Positions 10,865 to 20,230 of a stretch of DNA of 64,000 nt are shown in pieces (the first letter of the stretch is position 1; every line of letters starts with the position of its first letter). Source of the stretch: Ophioderma brevispina (lineage: Eukaryota; Echinodermata; Ophiuroidea; Amphilepidida; Ophiodermatidae); NCBI GenBank assembly GCA_023653785.1, contig JAMKCH010078794.1, positions 1 through 64,000 of the forward strand, given 5' to 3'. The notes beneath the pieces were generated by a model that worked only from the letters and a program-made list of their open reading frames with translations, was not told where the DNA came from and did no database searches. The position numbers were made by a program, and so were the translations under genes.

Positions 10865-11409
10865 CACTTCTCGTGCTAGCGTCTTTTGTTGTTATCTATT
10901 GTTTTCCCGTGCGTTATCTACTACGAATCGGGTTCGAGAAGGCTACCGGGGCGTTATTTTTAATAACAGCTCTAGAGCTTGTTATTTTTAATAACATGCA
11001 CACTCGGAAGTCGGGGTCACAACTAAACACGCGGGTCACGGTAATGGTTCTAGAAATACAATGTCCTGACAATTAAATACAGCGGCGCGATCTGTATATA
11101 TACTGATGGCAAACTTAAGATACAAATTCTATGGTGTCAAACTATGCAACCTATGTATGTAGAAACATTGAGCGGTATGCTACCTGTAAATAAACTTTAA
11201 AAATTGATTGCTCTTTACATCAAACATTTTCTCATAAATGGACATGACACAATTTATTATTTTTACAACAGCAAATGTATGATATAATTCAGATATTTGA
11301 TTTTCATACTGTCATTTTAAAATGTGTATGCAGAACTGCAATTCCTTTAGGGTAATTGCAAAAAGACAAAAATTAAAACAAATAACAAAAAAAAAAAAAA
11401 AAAAAAAAA
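10865..11409 (+). mobile_element. Poly(A)-ended insert between 154 bp direct repeats (retroposon-like)
   Basis: The 545 bp insert ends in 23 A (11387-11409) directly against the second copy of the flanking repeat. That is the arrangement left by target-primed retroposition, with the direct repeats as target-site duplication. An AATAAA-like signal (GTAAATAAACTTT, about 11188) is present but lies some 200 bp before the tail. Near the 5' end, two copies of GTTATTTTTAATAAC (about 10951 and 10979) flank an AGCTCTAGAGCT palindrome. The only frame is a 67 aa ORF at 10873-11076 with no recognisable domain. A duplication this long would be far above usual LINE/SINE target duplications, so unequal duplication or an assembly effect must be considered. 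Confidence 0.5.
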
Positions 11410-11563
11410 GGGATTCACAATTTCACAACCAAGGCGATCCTGTTACAGGGTACTGTAAGGTACACCCATGGGTACAACCAACGTAGCATCGAAATCAATT
11501 TGTAGAACATCCTATAATAACATCCTATAATATCACAAATGGTGTAATTGTTTTTTTTAAATA
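11410..11563. repeat. ~154 bp direct repeat, copy 2
   Basis: Near-identical to 10710-10864. It continues into an A-rich region whose AATTTGTARAACAT phrases resemble the tail of the repeat itself, which suggests the original locus was already part of a degenerate tandem repeat. Confidence 0.9.
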
Positions 11564-11935
11564 ACAGCACAACATTATCACAGGTTATTAAATTTTAGAA
11601 AACAAACACATAACAAATAAAGATTCGATGAACCAAAATATCACAGAACAGAGAAACAAAATGAAATTTTAGCCAATATTTGTTGAATATCTCGCTACAA
11701 ACTAAAAATTACGAATTTAAAAAGGGCGCCATCAATTTGTAAAACATATCCCAAATTTATTTGAGCATCTTAAAAGCATGATTTTTAACAACATTATCAT
11801 AGGTTAAAGCTTAGAAAACAAGCACATAATAAACAAAAATTCGATAAACCAAAATATCACAGAAGAACGGAAATCAAAATAAATTACTCGTTGAATATCG
11901 GACTACAAAATAAAAAATACAAATTAAAAAATGGC
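11564..11935. repeat. Degenerate ~205 bp tandem repeat, two units
   Basis: Units around 11568-11750 and 11785-11935 share ACAACATTATCAYAGGTTA, then AGAAAACAARCACATAA, then GATRAACCAAAATATCACAGA, then GTTGAATATC and a CTACAAA block. Both are A-rich on the plus strand. No gene is found inside. Confidence 0.7.
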
Positions 11936-11939
11936 GTTT

Positions 11940-12589
11940 CCCTTGACTTGTACCCGTCGTTTTAGAGCTTCGGTTCCGTAGGAGTTAAAGATAAAAAAAG
12001 GAATAAGGAGAATCAAATGAAGGTCGATATTTCTTAAACCCGTCGGACTATAGATTTTCAATAGGTACACACGTTAGTCTATGAGAGCTTCGCTTCGTGC
12101 TCGCTTATAACTAAATAATTTGTTGAATATGTCTACTTTGTTCAAAGCAAAAATGTAACACGCTTAACATAAACCTTGAGCATAATGTCGTTTAGCATAT
12201 ACGATATTCAGAGAATCATATTGCTGTTTTCATCTTCATGCTGTTTATGCCCTGTACTTCATTGTGTCTAAGTCATGTAAGTAGTAATCACGAACAGATA
12301 AGGTCACTCTTCCAGAACAATAGGTGTTGCGAGGGCTTTACCATCATGCTCTCACACGTACAGATAATAGATCTAGACCAGCGGTGATAAGCTGTGGCAA
12401 AGACAATTGTGTAGCAATTCGTTTCATCGGTACTTCTAAAGGGAGTTACTCGAAGCTAGCTCATTCCGAGCTCGCTGCAGCCCATTTTAATAACCTTATC
12501 TAAATGCTTGCGCTTGCGGAACAGTGTCAATTCTATACTAAAACATGCGAGGTTCATTAACGTCTAATAAAGGTTAAAACTGTTCGGTG
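11940..12589. other. Gene-free stretch, nothing recognised
   Basis: No open frame above background and no repeat recognised beyond short GAGCTTCGCTTCG-like phrases near 12090. Confidence 0.4.
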
Positions 12590-12995
12590 CATTTACTTTT
12601 TAAGTTTTATTTCGTCTTTCGAATTACCCTGCGTTGGGACGGTTTAATTATACATTGATGTTTTAATGCAATTGCTAGCGAGTACTGAAAAAAAGGAATC
12701 AGCCAAATAGAAAAGAACGTGGAAGAGAAGGCATCAAATAAAAGTCCTTTACCATGGTAACAGGCTACTGTAAATGAAAACAAAAAAACAATAAACTGAC
12801 AGCCTGCCAGTGGATCCCACGTACAAGTTCTCACTTTCTTTACATTGGAATTAGGCACCCGAAGTGATATGCAATTATCGCTGGGTTTAGCTTTTTTGAA
12901 AAGCGAATCATTGTAACCTCGGAAATCTTTGAACGATAGTGTTGCAGGCTGGTAAAGCAATGCAATATCTCGCATTGGTAGTGTGTTAGTGACCG
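12590..12995. repeat. Dispersed repeat, copy 2 (paired with 5430-5900)
   Basis: Direct-orientation partner of the 5.4 kb repeat: ACCATGGTAACAGGCTACTG at 12750-12769, TTTACATTGGAATTAGG at 12839-12855, AAGCGAATCATTGTAACC near 12901. Minus-strand frames at 12607-12975 and 12840-13022 together cover the peptide seen in copy 1, but a frame change near 12840 separates them. No reverse transcriptase or gag lies between the copies, so an LTR pair is not supported. Confidence 0.65.
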
Positions 12996-12999
12996 TAAT

Positions 13000-13274
13000 T
13001 TCACAGTCAGTTTCTTACTCATGGCGTAACCCAGAGCTCAGGCTACTCCATGTGTACTCTTAGATCTACTCCAAATATACCCCTTGATGCATTATTGATG
13101 CAGGACCTACAACTAACTGTCGAAGTACACAAGCCACTGGGTGCATAACACCTATGTTTTCGTAGCAGTATTCATCTATTTTAGTGTACGCTTCAGTTGC
13201 CTGCTCGGTAACTGTCAGGTACATATAAGTCATCAGTAGTATGTAGCTACTCGGGGAGTACTTTCACAGGTACT
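13000..13274. other. Short gene-free spacer
   Basis: Unremarkable sequence leading to the hAT-type MITE. No gene. Confidence 0.4.
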
Positions 13275-13486
13275 CCCGTAACCAGTGGCGTATCGGGCCT
13301 GCCCGCTCTGAGGGGGCAAATTTCCCATTCTTGGGAAATTTCCCCTCTCAGGGGGTCAAAAGGCAAATTTTTCCCGGTCAGAGGGCTAAAAAACGGCTGA
13401 TTTAGCATGATTTTTGCAAATTTTTTTCCCGGCCAAAGTCGTCAAGGGGGCAACCTCCCCCCGCCTGTTACGCCACTGCCCGTAAC
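13275..13486. mobile_element. hAT-type MITE with 8 bp target-site duplication
   Basis: The element runs 13283-13478 (196 bp). The left terminus CAGTGGCGTATC and the inverted right terminus CAGTGGCGTAACAG match at the first ten bases. An exact 8 bp duplication, CCCGTAAC, flanks it at 13275-13282 and 13479-13486. CAG-initial inverted repeats and 8 bp duplications are diagnostic of hAT transposons. The interior is a series of short GGGAAATTTCCC-like and GGGGCAAATTT phrases with no coding capacity. Confidence 0.88.
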
Positions 13487-13762
13487 GGCTGCCTAGTGGG
13501 CAACACTTTGGCCCATAGAGGGCACCAAGCATCCCATTGTTGTTTGCTCCTTTCTGATCATTTTTAAGTTTAGCAGCATTTATATTTGAGTTCAGCATCA
13601 TCAAAAAACCCTAAATATGAAATTTTGTGTAAAAATATATAACACAGGTGACCAACATTTTCTGTGTTTCCTCCTATTCAATCTCGCTCTCTCCTCGTCC
13701 GTGTGTGATATGAAATGTTTTCTATTAAAGTGCAAAATCTGTCCCGCACAGAGACATTTAAC

Positions 13763-13921
13763 GAAGATATATTATACAAATATTGATTGCTTTGAGGGGC
13801 ATGGTAAAAATTATAGGCCCTCGGTGATCTCAAAAACAAAATAATTGATTTTGAGATCACCGAGGGCCTATAATTGTTACCATGTACAGAAAAAAGCAGT
13901 CAAAATTTGTTTTATATACCA
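13763..13921. repeat. Long near-perfect hairpin
   Basis: The inner arms 13801-13835 and 13849-13883 (35 bp each) pair with very few mismatches around a 13 bp loop. They share TATAGGCCCTCGGTGATCTC and its complement. Pairing continues outward with more mismatches through TTGATTGCTTT and TATATTATACAAAT-type blocks to about 13763 and 13921, giving ~75 bp arms. It could be a small palindromic MITE or a transcribed long hairpin. No clear target duplication was seen. Confidence 0.75.
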
Positions 13922-13924
13922 AAT

Positions 13925-14900
13925 TTAAAGATTTCTGTCTTCTGATTGAAACCATGAAACCCAAATTAGGTCACTAACGGTTAAAATCGGATTGCTTTGG
14001 AAATTTCACCCGATGATGACCTTGAACAAATGTTGGCCTATTTTCCTAAAACTAAAGGTCAAACGTTAGGCCAACCATACATTTTTAATCAGTGTGACTA
14101 GAAGAATACAATATTCCACGATTTAGCTCAATTTAATCATTTTATTTTTTTACCTTTATATAAAATTTACCCCTTTCAAGAAAAAGGAGGACCCTATGGG
14201 ACTTTTAAAATATTGCTTCTCACAACATTAGGAAACTGTCCTAAAAATCAATAGGTAGTCGCGCAAACATTTATGGTTCGAGAACCACTTCTTAATTTAA
14301 ATTTGCTTATTTTTATGTCCAGTGGTATATTGCATAATTCAATTTTTTAACCGCTTGCATAAGCTTGTTTTTTGTCTTTGTCATGTTTGTTGTTTTTTGA
14401 GTAGTTGAATGTATTCCATTTTCCTAAATTTATTATGTAGTATTTTATTTCCTTCTGACGGGCATTCATGAAATAAGCACAGGCGGATAGTTACATTTAT
14501 ATTTTTATGTACTTGATGATTACCATATTAATGATTTTTGTTATGATTGTGAATGGAAGATTGGTGCATAAATAATGATAATAAAAAATGAGAAAAAATG
14601 TTGGAAAAATGTGTTGAAATTCTCGGCAGTGTTCTTATCATCTTATCAGTTATCGTTTCGCTCCTTGTCAGGTGCATTTTGAAGTGATTAAGAGACGGAT
14701 ATAAAGAACTTCAGGATGTGTCAGTGTACGGTATTCTTGTGGGCAGTTTTGGGGAAAATACCATTTAACTTCCCAAAAAGGCATGGTGATGAGAATATAG
14801 ACCAAACCCTATAAGTTACATATTGTCAAGATGAAAACTAGTTCACACCTGCACTATTTAATTGGTTTCGTCAGTGTTGTAAATCCGAGCCTCGAAAGTG
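13925..14900. other. Gene-free stretch, nothing recognised
   Basis: AT-rich DNA with no credible ORF, RNA or structured repeat. Confidence 0.45.
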
Positions 14901-15353
14901 TCACGTTTTGTTTACCTTCAAATAGTATTTGATAACTATAAGAGAAGGCCGTTTGTGCGACAGCATGTGGAAATAGAACCAATTACGATTTCGTGGGATC
15001 TCAACACAGTTGCTGTTAAAGCAAGTGCAGCTAAATCCTGCCTTGACAGTCTTGAAGTAGTGATCCAAGATTAATGAAAGTCCGTTTATTTCACGAGGTA
15101 AAACTGCCCTCACGAAATCACCAGGGAGCCCTGAACGCATGTTTCCAATTTTGTTGGTTAACGGTGGAACGTATTTGAATATTTTTGTCATTTTTCTTTG
15201 GCGAAAATCTTCGTGGCAGAAAAACTGCATTTTAGAAATCGTGAAACACAATGTTTCAGCACGATTGAAGAATCTTAGCTGGGATAGTTGGCGGTCTATC
15301 TGTGTGTCTGTCTGTCTGACCGCGTCTATTTTTTTGGGGACCGAGGGTCGCAC
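14901..15353 (-). other. Unrecognised 150 aa open frame, partly in a repeat
   Basis: A minus-strand frame runs 150 codons. Its first ~30 residues (Asp/Gln/Arg/Thr-rich, RQTDTQIDRQ) come from the CTGTCTGTCTG part of the dispersed repeat at 15285-15575, so the start is not reliable. The middle (about residues 70-130) has ordinary protein-like composition with several Cys. I recognise no family and see no consensus splice sites that would make it an exon. A chance frame is the default reading. Confidence 0.15.
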
Positions 15354-15575
15354 GTGCCTGAATTTGGTGGGTGGGTGCCCCTTGTATTGGTATTTGTATT
15401 GGTTAGTGGATCAAAGGTCATCAGGGGTCATTCAAGGTCAAAGGAGGTCAAATGGGGTAAACGTCGGTGTATGGACATGAATCTTGGTGGGGTCGATTGT
15501 TGATGCCAACAATTTTAAAGGTCACAACAAGGTCATCAGGGGCCATTCGAGCCAGGTGATCGCGAAACCCGGAGA
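15285..15575. repeat. Dispersed repeat with spaced GGTCA motifs and CTGT microsatellite end
   Basis: The segment begins with CTGTCTGTCTGACCGCG, runs through GGTGGGTGGGTGCCCC, and contains successive AGGTCA/GGGTCA words at about 15415-15450, then GGTCACAACAAGGTCATC. It ends GTGATCGCGAAACCCGGAGA. Organisation and composition resemble the TGACC-rich dispersed repeats common in marine invertebrate genomes. I cannot name the family. Confidence 0.5.
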
Positions 15576-17060
15576 CCGCCTAGTATCAATTAAATACGTT
15601 GGTTAATAAAATTCAAATATCATTGATTTCTTAAAACAACTAGAGATGTTGTTAAAATATTTATATTGCCGATAATTATGAATAGTGTATGTTTCACAAG
15701 TGGAATTTAATTTGTAACGCGAGAAGTGGGCTCATCTATAGACGTATTTTTTTTCTCTTCTATGCGGCAATTGTTATCTGCAGGAGTTATGCGTAGGCCA
15801 ATTTCAAACTTAGCTGGAAAGACCGGCAAAAGATAAAAACAGAAATAATCAAGATTAGTGCTAGAATACCATTATTTTAGTAACTTAGGTTACCTTCATA
15901 TTTAAAGAAAGAAATTACATCAAATGTGATTTTCCTCATTGAATTTACATATGATTCACTTCTAGTCACCATGTGATTCTCTTCATTGAATTTCCATATG
16001 ATTCACTTCTTACAAACTATTTCAACACGGGAAAAGTCTCACGTGGGTTTCTAAATATTTCATAACCTTCTATGAACATCCTGTTTTTTTCCTGAAAAGA
16101 ATTCTTATAATTTCTCATTGAGTATTTATTGAAGATTATAAAGTTGTTTCTTTTCATCGTGTGAAAAGGGAACTCAATTCCGGTAAATCCCTAAAGATAA
16201 AGCGGTAAAACGCATGTTTGATAGAAAGAACATAACTAATACTTATACGTGAACACTATTGTTGGGGGAAGAGATTAGCATGGTGCCAAGACCTAGAAAA
16301 CTACTTTCTAACAGAAATGTTTTAATTAAATTTGTGCTACATACTTAGATATAGACACTAATGATAAATAAATACATGTAAATAGTCAACATTCTAAACG
16401 GGAAAATATTGATTTTACGGGTACGCGAAAATCATTAGTCAATACTACTTTCTAAACCGCAATTATTATTAAACTACCTTGGTTGCCCGTTACGGCGGTG
16501 CTGAAAATATTATCGTGCATATTAAATTAGCCAGCCTAGTGACGTAGCACCGTTTTATTTTATTTTTTTGTGCTCGTTATAGAGATTGTGTATAAAAAAA
16601 CTACCGATAGAAATGTTCAATTTTCTCAATAGGTGTAGACCCAGATGAAGGATGTTCTCGTAAGAGAACAACATTTCTGACCCTCTGATGCAAAAATATC
16701 CATAGAACCTCTTTGCTTTTCGGAGATATATATATTTTCGGAGATACATATATTTATATTTACACAGGCGACTAATACCGTTAGTTTCTCACGCAGTACC
16801 ACTTTAGATAATATCTTTTCGCAGTCTTTGACTATACCGTTTGTAAATACTTTCCGCACCGCTGTAGTTTCCCCTTTTGTTTTTGAACCAATTTAATAAT
16901 GTAGCTACAATTTCAGAAGTAAAATGTATTCAATTCATTTTTATATTTTACTCTACTGGATTCATTATTCGCTTCAAAAAGCAGGGGTACTCAACAGAGA
17001 GGGGAATGTTCCAATCTTAAAGGTTATTTTGAATCTCTTCTATGATAAGGATAATGACCT
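15576..17060. other. Gene-free stretch with a small tandem duplication
   Basis: No credible gene. At 15922-16013 a 45-48 bp phrase ending CATTGAATTTACATATGATT is tandemly duplicated with a few changes. At 16722-16752 a TTTTCGGAGATAYATATAT phrase is also doubled. The short minus ORFs at 16555-16859 overlap in different frames and look random. Confidence 0.45.
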
Positions 17061-17064
17061 AGAC

Positions 17065-17191
17065 CAGTGCATTCGATAGGATAATTGCACGCGACCGTAT
17101 GGGTCAGTGCAGGCAGCCCGAGAGCCGAAAGCTCGAGGGCTGCCTGCACTGACCCATACGTTCTAGTGCGATTATCCTGACGAATGCACTT
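17065..17191. repeat. Palindromic hairpin element, ~60 bp arms
   Basis: The left arm from AGTGCATTCG (17066) runs through AGGATAAT, CGTATGGGTCAGTGCAGGCA and GCCC to 17125. The right arm (17130-17190) is its near-perfect complement, with a CGAAA-type loop. Mismatches cluster at two short internal loops. Outer ends AGTGCATTCG/CGAATGCACT are exact. Most likely a small palindromic MITE; the fold would also make a stable RNA hairpin if transcribed. Confidence 0.8.
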
Positions 17192-17562
17192 TGGCGGGGT
17201 CCGTCATATACTTTAAGAAAACAATACTATCAAATTATTACATTAACATTAATAATTAACGTAATTTATTTAAATTTTGAGGTAGTTTTTCTTCTACACT
17301 TCTACACTGCAACATGTCCAAAGTTATACTCTATAAATAGTGCCAAAAAGACGACGCAATTCATTATTGATTAGTTTGTTTTGAAAGTGATCTTTTACGC
17401 ACGCGTCAAGGTATGTAATCTTTGTGTGCGAGTGTAAAAACGCCGTCACTTTAAGCCAGCGTGCGCGGTTTACTGGTGCGCCCATCAAATCTCGCGCTGA
17501 CGTCACTGCACAGAGGTAGGGAAATGGAGTATAGCAACTAAACTTTCTGAACGGCTTTCAAA
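17192..17562. other. Gene-free stretch with a CpG-rich, CRE-containing patch
   Basis: The part at 17395-17510 is GC- and CpG-richer than its surroundings and contains a consensus cAMP-response element, TGACGTCA, at 17498-17505. A 60-codon minus frame starts next to it (17506) but has no recognisable domain. A small promoter is possible but unproven. Confidence 0.35.
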
Positions 17563-17744
17563 CTATACTTTGATTACCACCAAATAGGCGGGCCTCATAA
17601 CAGTGCGAACTGATATGGAATAATGTAGGCGGAAGACAACGCAAGAGACGCAGTGTGTATATTATGCGTGGCGCGCACGATTCTGTGCAAACACTCGAGT
17701 ATATTTGGTTTACTTTTACTTGTTTGGTGGTAATCAAAGTATAG
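17563..17744. mobile_element. Short element with 22 bp perfect terminal inverted repeats
   Basis: CTATACTTTGATTACCACCA plus AA at 17563-17584 is repeated exactly, inverted, at 17723-17744. The 182 bp unit has no ORF. No convincing target duplication was found, so the class is undetermined, but exact inverted termini on a sub-200 bp unit are typical of MITEs. Confidence 0.65.
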
Positions 17745-18690
17745 ACAAATTATAACATAAGGAATTTATATTTATGATCAAATATTTATTGTCAAACGTA
17801 TCGTCCTTTGAGAGTACAAAAAAGCTTGTTCTCGTTAGTTACGATGTACGTGTTTCGGAAAGAAAGAGTACAAAGTCACATTATTTGGAATGGTCTGCGC
17901 ATGTGAATTCAACTAATACTTTATACGAGAAACCAATATCTTTTCAACACAAGCATTTAAGTCAGGACTGACACCATAGATTGTAGATACTAAGTTCTTA
18001 GAAGATATATATATACGATGCAGACATGTTATTTGATATTGAGCAGTAAGTCAAGTGATTGACGGTATTTCTAGCTGCTTTACAAGAAGCTGTGACTTGT
18101 GGTGACCCGCGTGCATTATCTGATGACCCGTGCATTATCTGACAGAGCACTAGTTCATTCGTGAAAAATAATGCACGTTGAAAACAATAGATAATCTAAC
18201 AAGAGAAGTATATGGTCAGATAATACTGTCACTCTATGCATGGTTTTATAAGACAAAGGTTGAGACTCTCAAGTCTGTACGCAATGACATTAAATTGATT
18301 TACGGGATGAATTGAAAAGGACATAAAGAGATGTCGGTCATCGAAACAGCAACCTTGCAAGGGTGTTAGGGACAATACATTTTTTTAAAACTGTTAATCA
18401 TTATAATGAACATACTGTTAATCATTATAATGAACATAAGCCTATATAGGGTTATTATTTTTATGATGTTAAGGATTGCAGACACGGCAAACATATTACC
18501 TTTCTTATGGAAAGTCGAAAAAATAATGAAAACAATATAGTGTAGGATGGTATGTATATTTGTATTTTTTTGATAATGATGCTTTTTTGGTGTTAATTGG
18601 ATAGAGTAGACATCCAGGTCATAGAAAAGTGACGACCACTATTATACAAAATCTCAAAGGGGGACTGAGGTATGGGCAATGGCGTAATAA
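17745..18690. other. Gene-free stretch with small tandem duplications
   Basis: An exact 24 bp tandem duplication of CTGTTAATCATTATAATGAA plus CATA occupies 18391-18438. A partial duplication of GTGCATTATCTGA lies at 18111-18152. No gene is recognised; the 65 aa frame at 17774-17971 has no domain signature. Confidence 0.5.
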
Positions 18691-18697
18691 CAATTGG

Positions 18698-18715
18698 CCC
18701 CCCCCCCCCCCCCCC
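18698..18715. repeat. Poly-C tract (18 C)
   Basis: Uninterrupted C run following a CAATGGCGTAATAAC phrase that resembles hAT-type termini. No matching second terminus was identified, so only the homopolymer is called. Confidence 0.85.
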
Positions 18716-18819
18716 ATCACGGGGAGGGGTGTTTCAAAGCACATCTTGGTTACACTAGGATAATTACCATATTTTTGAACTCCCAGTTATTGAAAACGTA
18801 GGTTTATCCACCATGACCA

Positions 18820-19435
18820 AAATTGACTTCCAATGTTGCTCAGAACCAAAGATATAGGGCAAAATCCTTTGGAAATGGCGGCCATTTTGAAATCCAAGAT
18901 GGCGGCCAAACCCTTTTCAGAAAACAAAATGCGACCAATACTTTTTCTGATACCTGGATGTCTACTCTATTTAATGACACCAAAAAAGCATCCTTTGCAA
19001 AAAATAATTGCACAAGTTTGAAATCGAACATAACAACCTACACTAATAGCCTATGTTATGATGTCCCTTGCCATATCACACCAGGGAGGAAAATAACATA
19101 GAAACTGGCCCACCCACTTAATTATTTGCACACCCAGTAAATTCAGGCTGTCCAATGGCCCAAAATTACCCCCCAGTTTATTATCTGATTCCAATATATA
19201 TTCATTAAATTGGATCAGTTGAGTTTCATTGCTGAATAATATGACATTTTTAAAGACAGACCCTTTACGAATTGTGTCCTTAGCCTGAAAGGAAAATGGG
19301 TATTGAACAGCAGATTGAAGGATTTTGTTACAATTTTTTCACATCAGTCAGTTTACATATAACGCATTTTTGGGTGATTTCATGCATCGAAATGCTCAAT
19401 AGTATTGTTTTAAATGTCAATCAGTCACTAACATC
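18820..19435. other. Non-coding stretch with ATGGCGGCC words
   Basis: At 18865-18910 the phrase ATGGCGGCCATTTTGAAATC is followed by AAGATGGCGGCC, an exact YY1-type core. Overlapping ORFs on both strands (18823-19101) arise from this repeat-like segment and carry no domain. Nothing else is seen up to the Tc1 fossil. Confidence 0.4.
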
Positions 19436-20230
19436 GAGTATTGCCACCCTGGCATGAATCAGTGCGTCAAGACGTCGCGGCATACATGTCCACAAGGTTG
19501 TTTATGATGTCAATTGGCAAGGCGTCCCACTCGATCAGTCAAAGGGTGAGCTAACTCCTGCATGGTTTATTGTAGATTGTTTGAGTGTTAATGGAAGATT
19601 GTCCCTGTACTTGATAGCTCGGCCTAAGGCATCCCAGCATACTGGATAGGGTTCAAATCAGGGAGCAAGCAGGCCGTGGTATCTGCTTCACCCCATCTGC
19701 CTCAAGAAATTGTCACACTACAGCGGCCCTGTACGGCGTGACATTGTCGTCTTGCAGCCGGACATTAAACACTTCTTGCATGTGGCAGACAGTGGTTTTC
19801 CAGAATGTCTAGGTACACGATGGCGTTCATGTTTCCATCTGGAACTACCAGTGATGTTTTCCTCCATAATGAATACCGGCCCATACCATCACTGAGCCAC
19901 CACCAACTTGAGCCGATTGCTGAATACAGTCATCTCGGAGGTCCTCACCACGTAATCGACGAAGCCTTTGTTTTCCATCTTTATGGGCAAGGATGTAGCG
20001 GCTCTCGCCAATAAACACAACATTTCGCCAGTGTGTGAGCTGTAATTTTCTGTGCTCCCTAGCCCAGCGAAGTCGATCAACTCTGTGGTGAACGGTTGGG
20101 CGTGGACATTTGGTAACCATGTTAAAGCAATCTCCGATTTACAGTTTAGAAGGAAACGTTGATTCGATAGTGTCTTCTCCACAAACGACGAAGACGGCTC
20201 ATTAGCATTCCCGGGCTCTACGGAACAGAT
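19436..20230 (-). pseudogene. Tc1-like transposase pseudogene
   Basis: Minus-strand remnant of a Tc1/mariner (DD34E) transposase, which cuts and pastes DNA by recognising terminal repeats. From 20120 the frame reads DRLRWAREH, then LTHWRNVVFIGESRY, then GGGSVMVWAGI: the start of the catalytic domain. The first catalytic Asp (FsDES in the family) is Gly here (codon at 20007-20009). A frameshift near 19760 leads to LQDDNVTPYRA, which keeps the second Asp. A further shift gives PDLNPIQY, with Gln where the catalytic Glu belongs (codon at 19642-19644). Downstream EWDALPIDIINNLV and MPRR match the C-terminal region. The N-terminal DNA-binding domain and the inverted termini are not seen. At least two frameshifts, stops and two lost catalytic residues make it dead. 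Confidence 0.92.

Noticed and set aside
5430..12995. The 5.4/12.6 kb pair as LTRs of a retrotransposon
   Set aside because: No TG...CA ends, no primer-binding or polypurine site, and no gag or RT between them.
19710..20014. Plus-strand ORFs across the Tc1 region
   Set aside because: Antisense shadows of the minus-strand transposase fossil.
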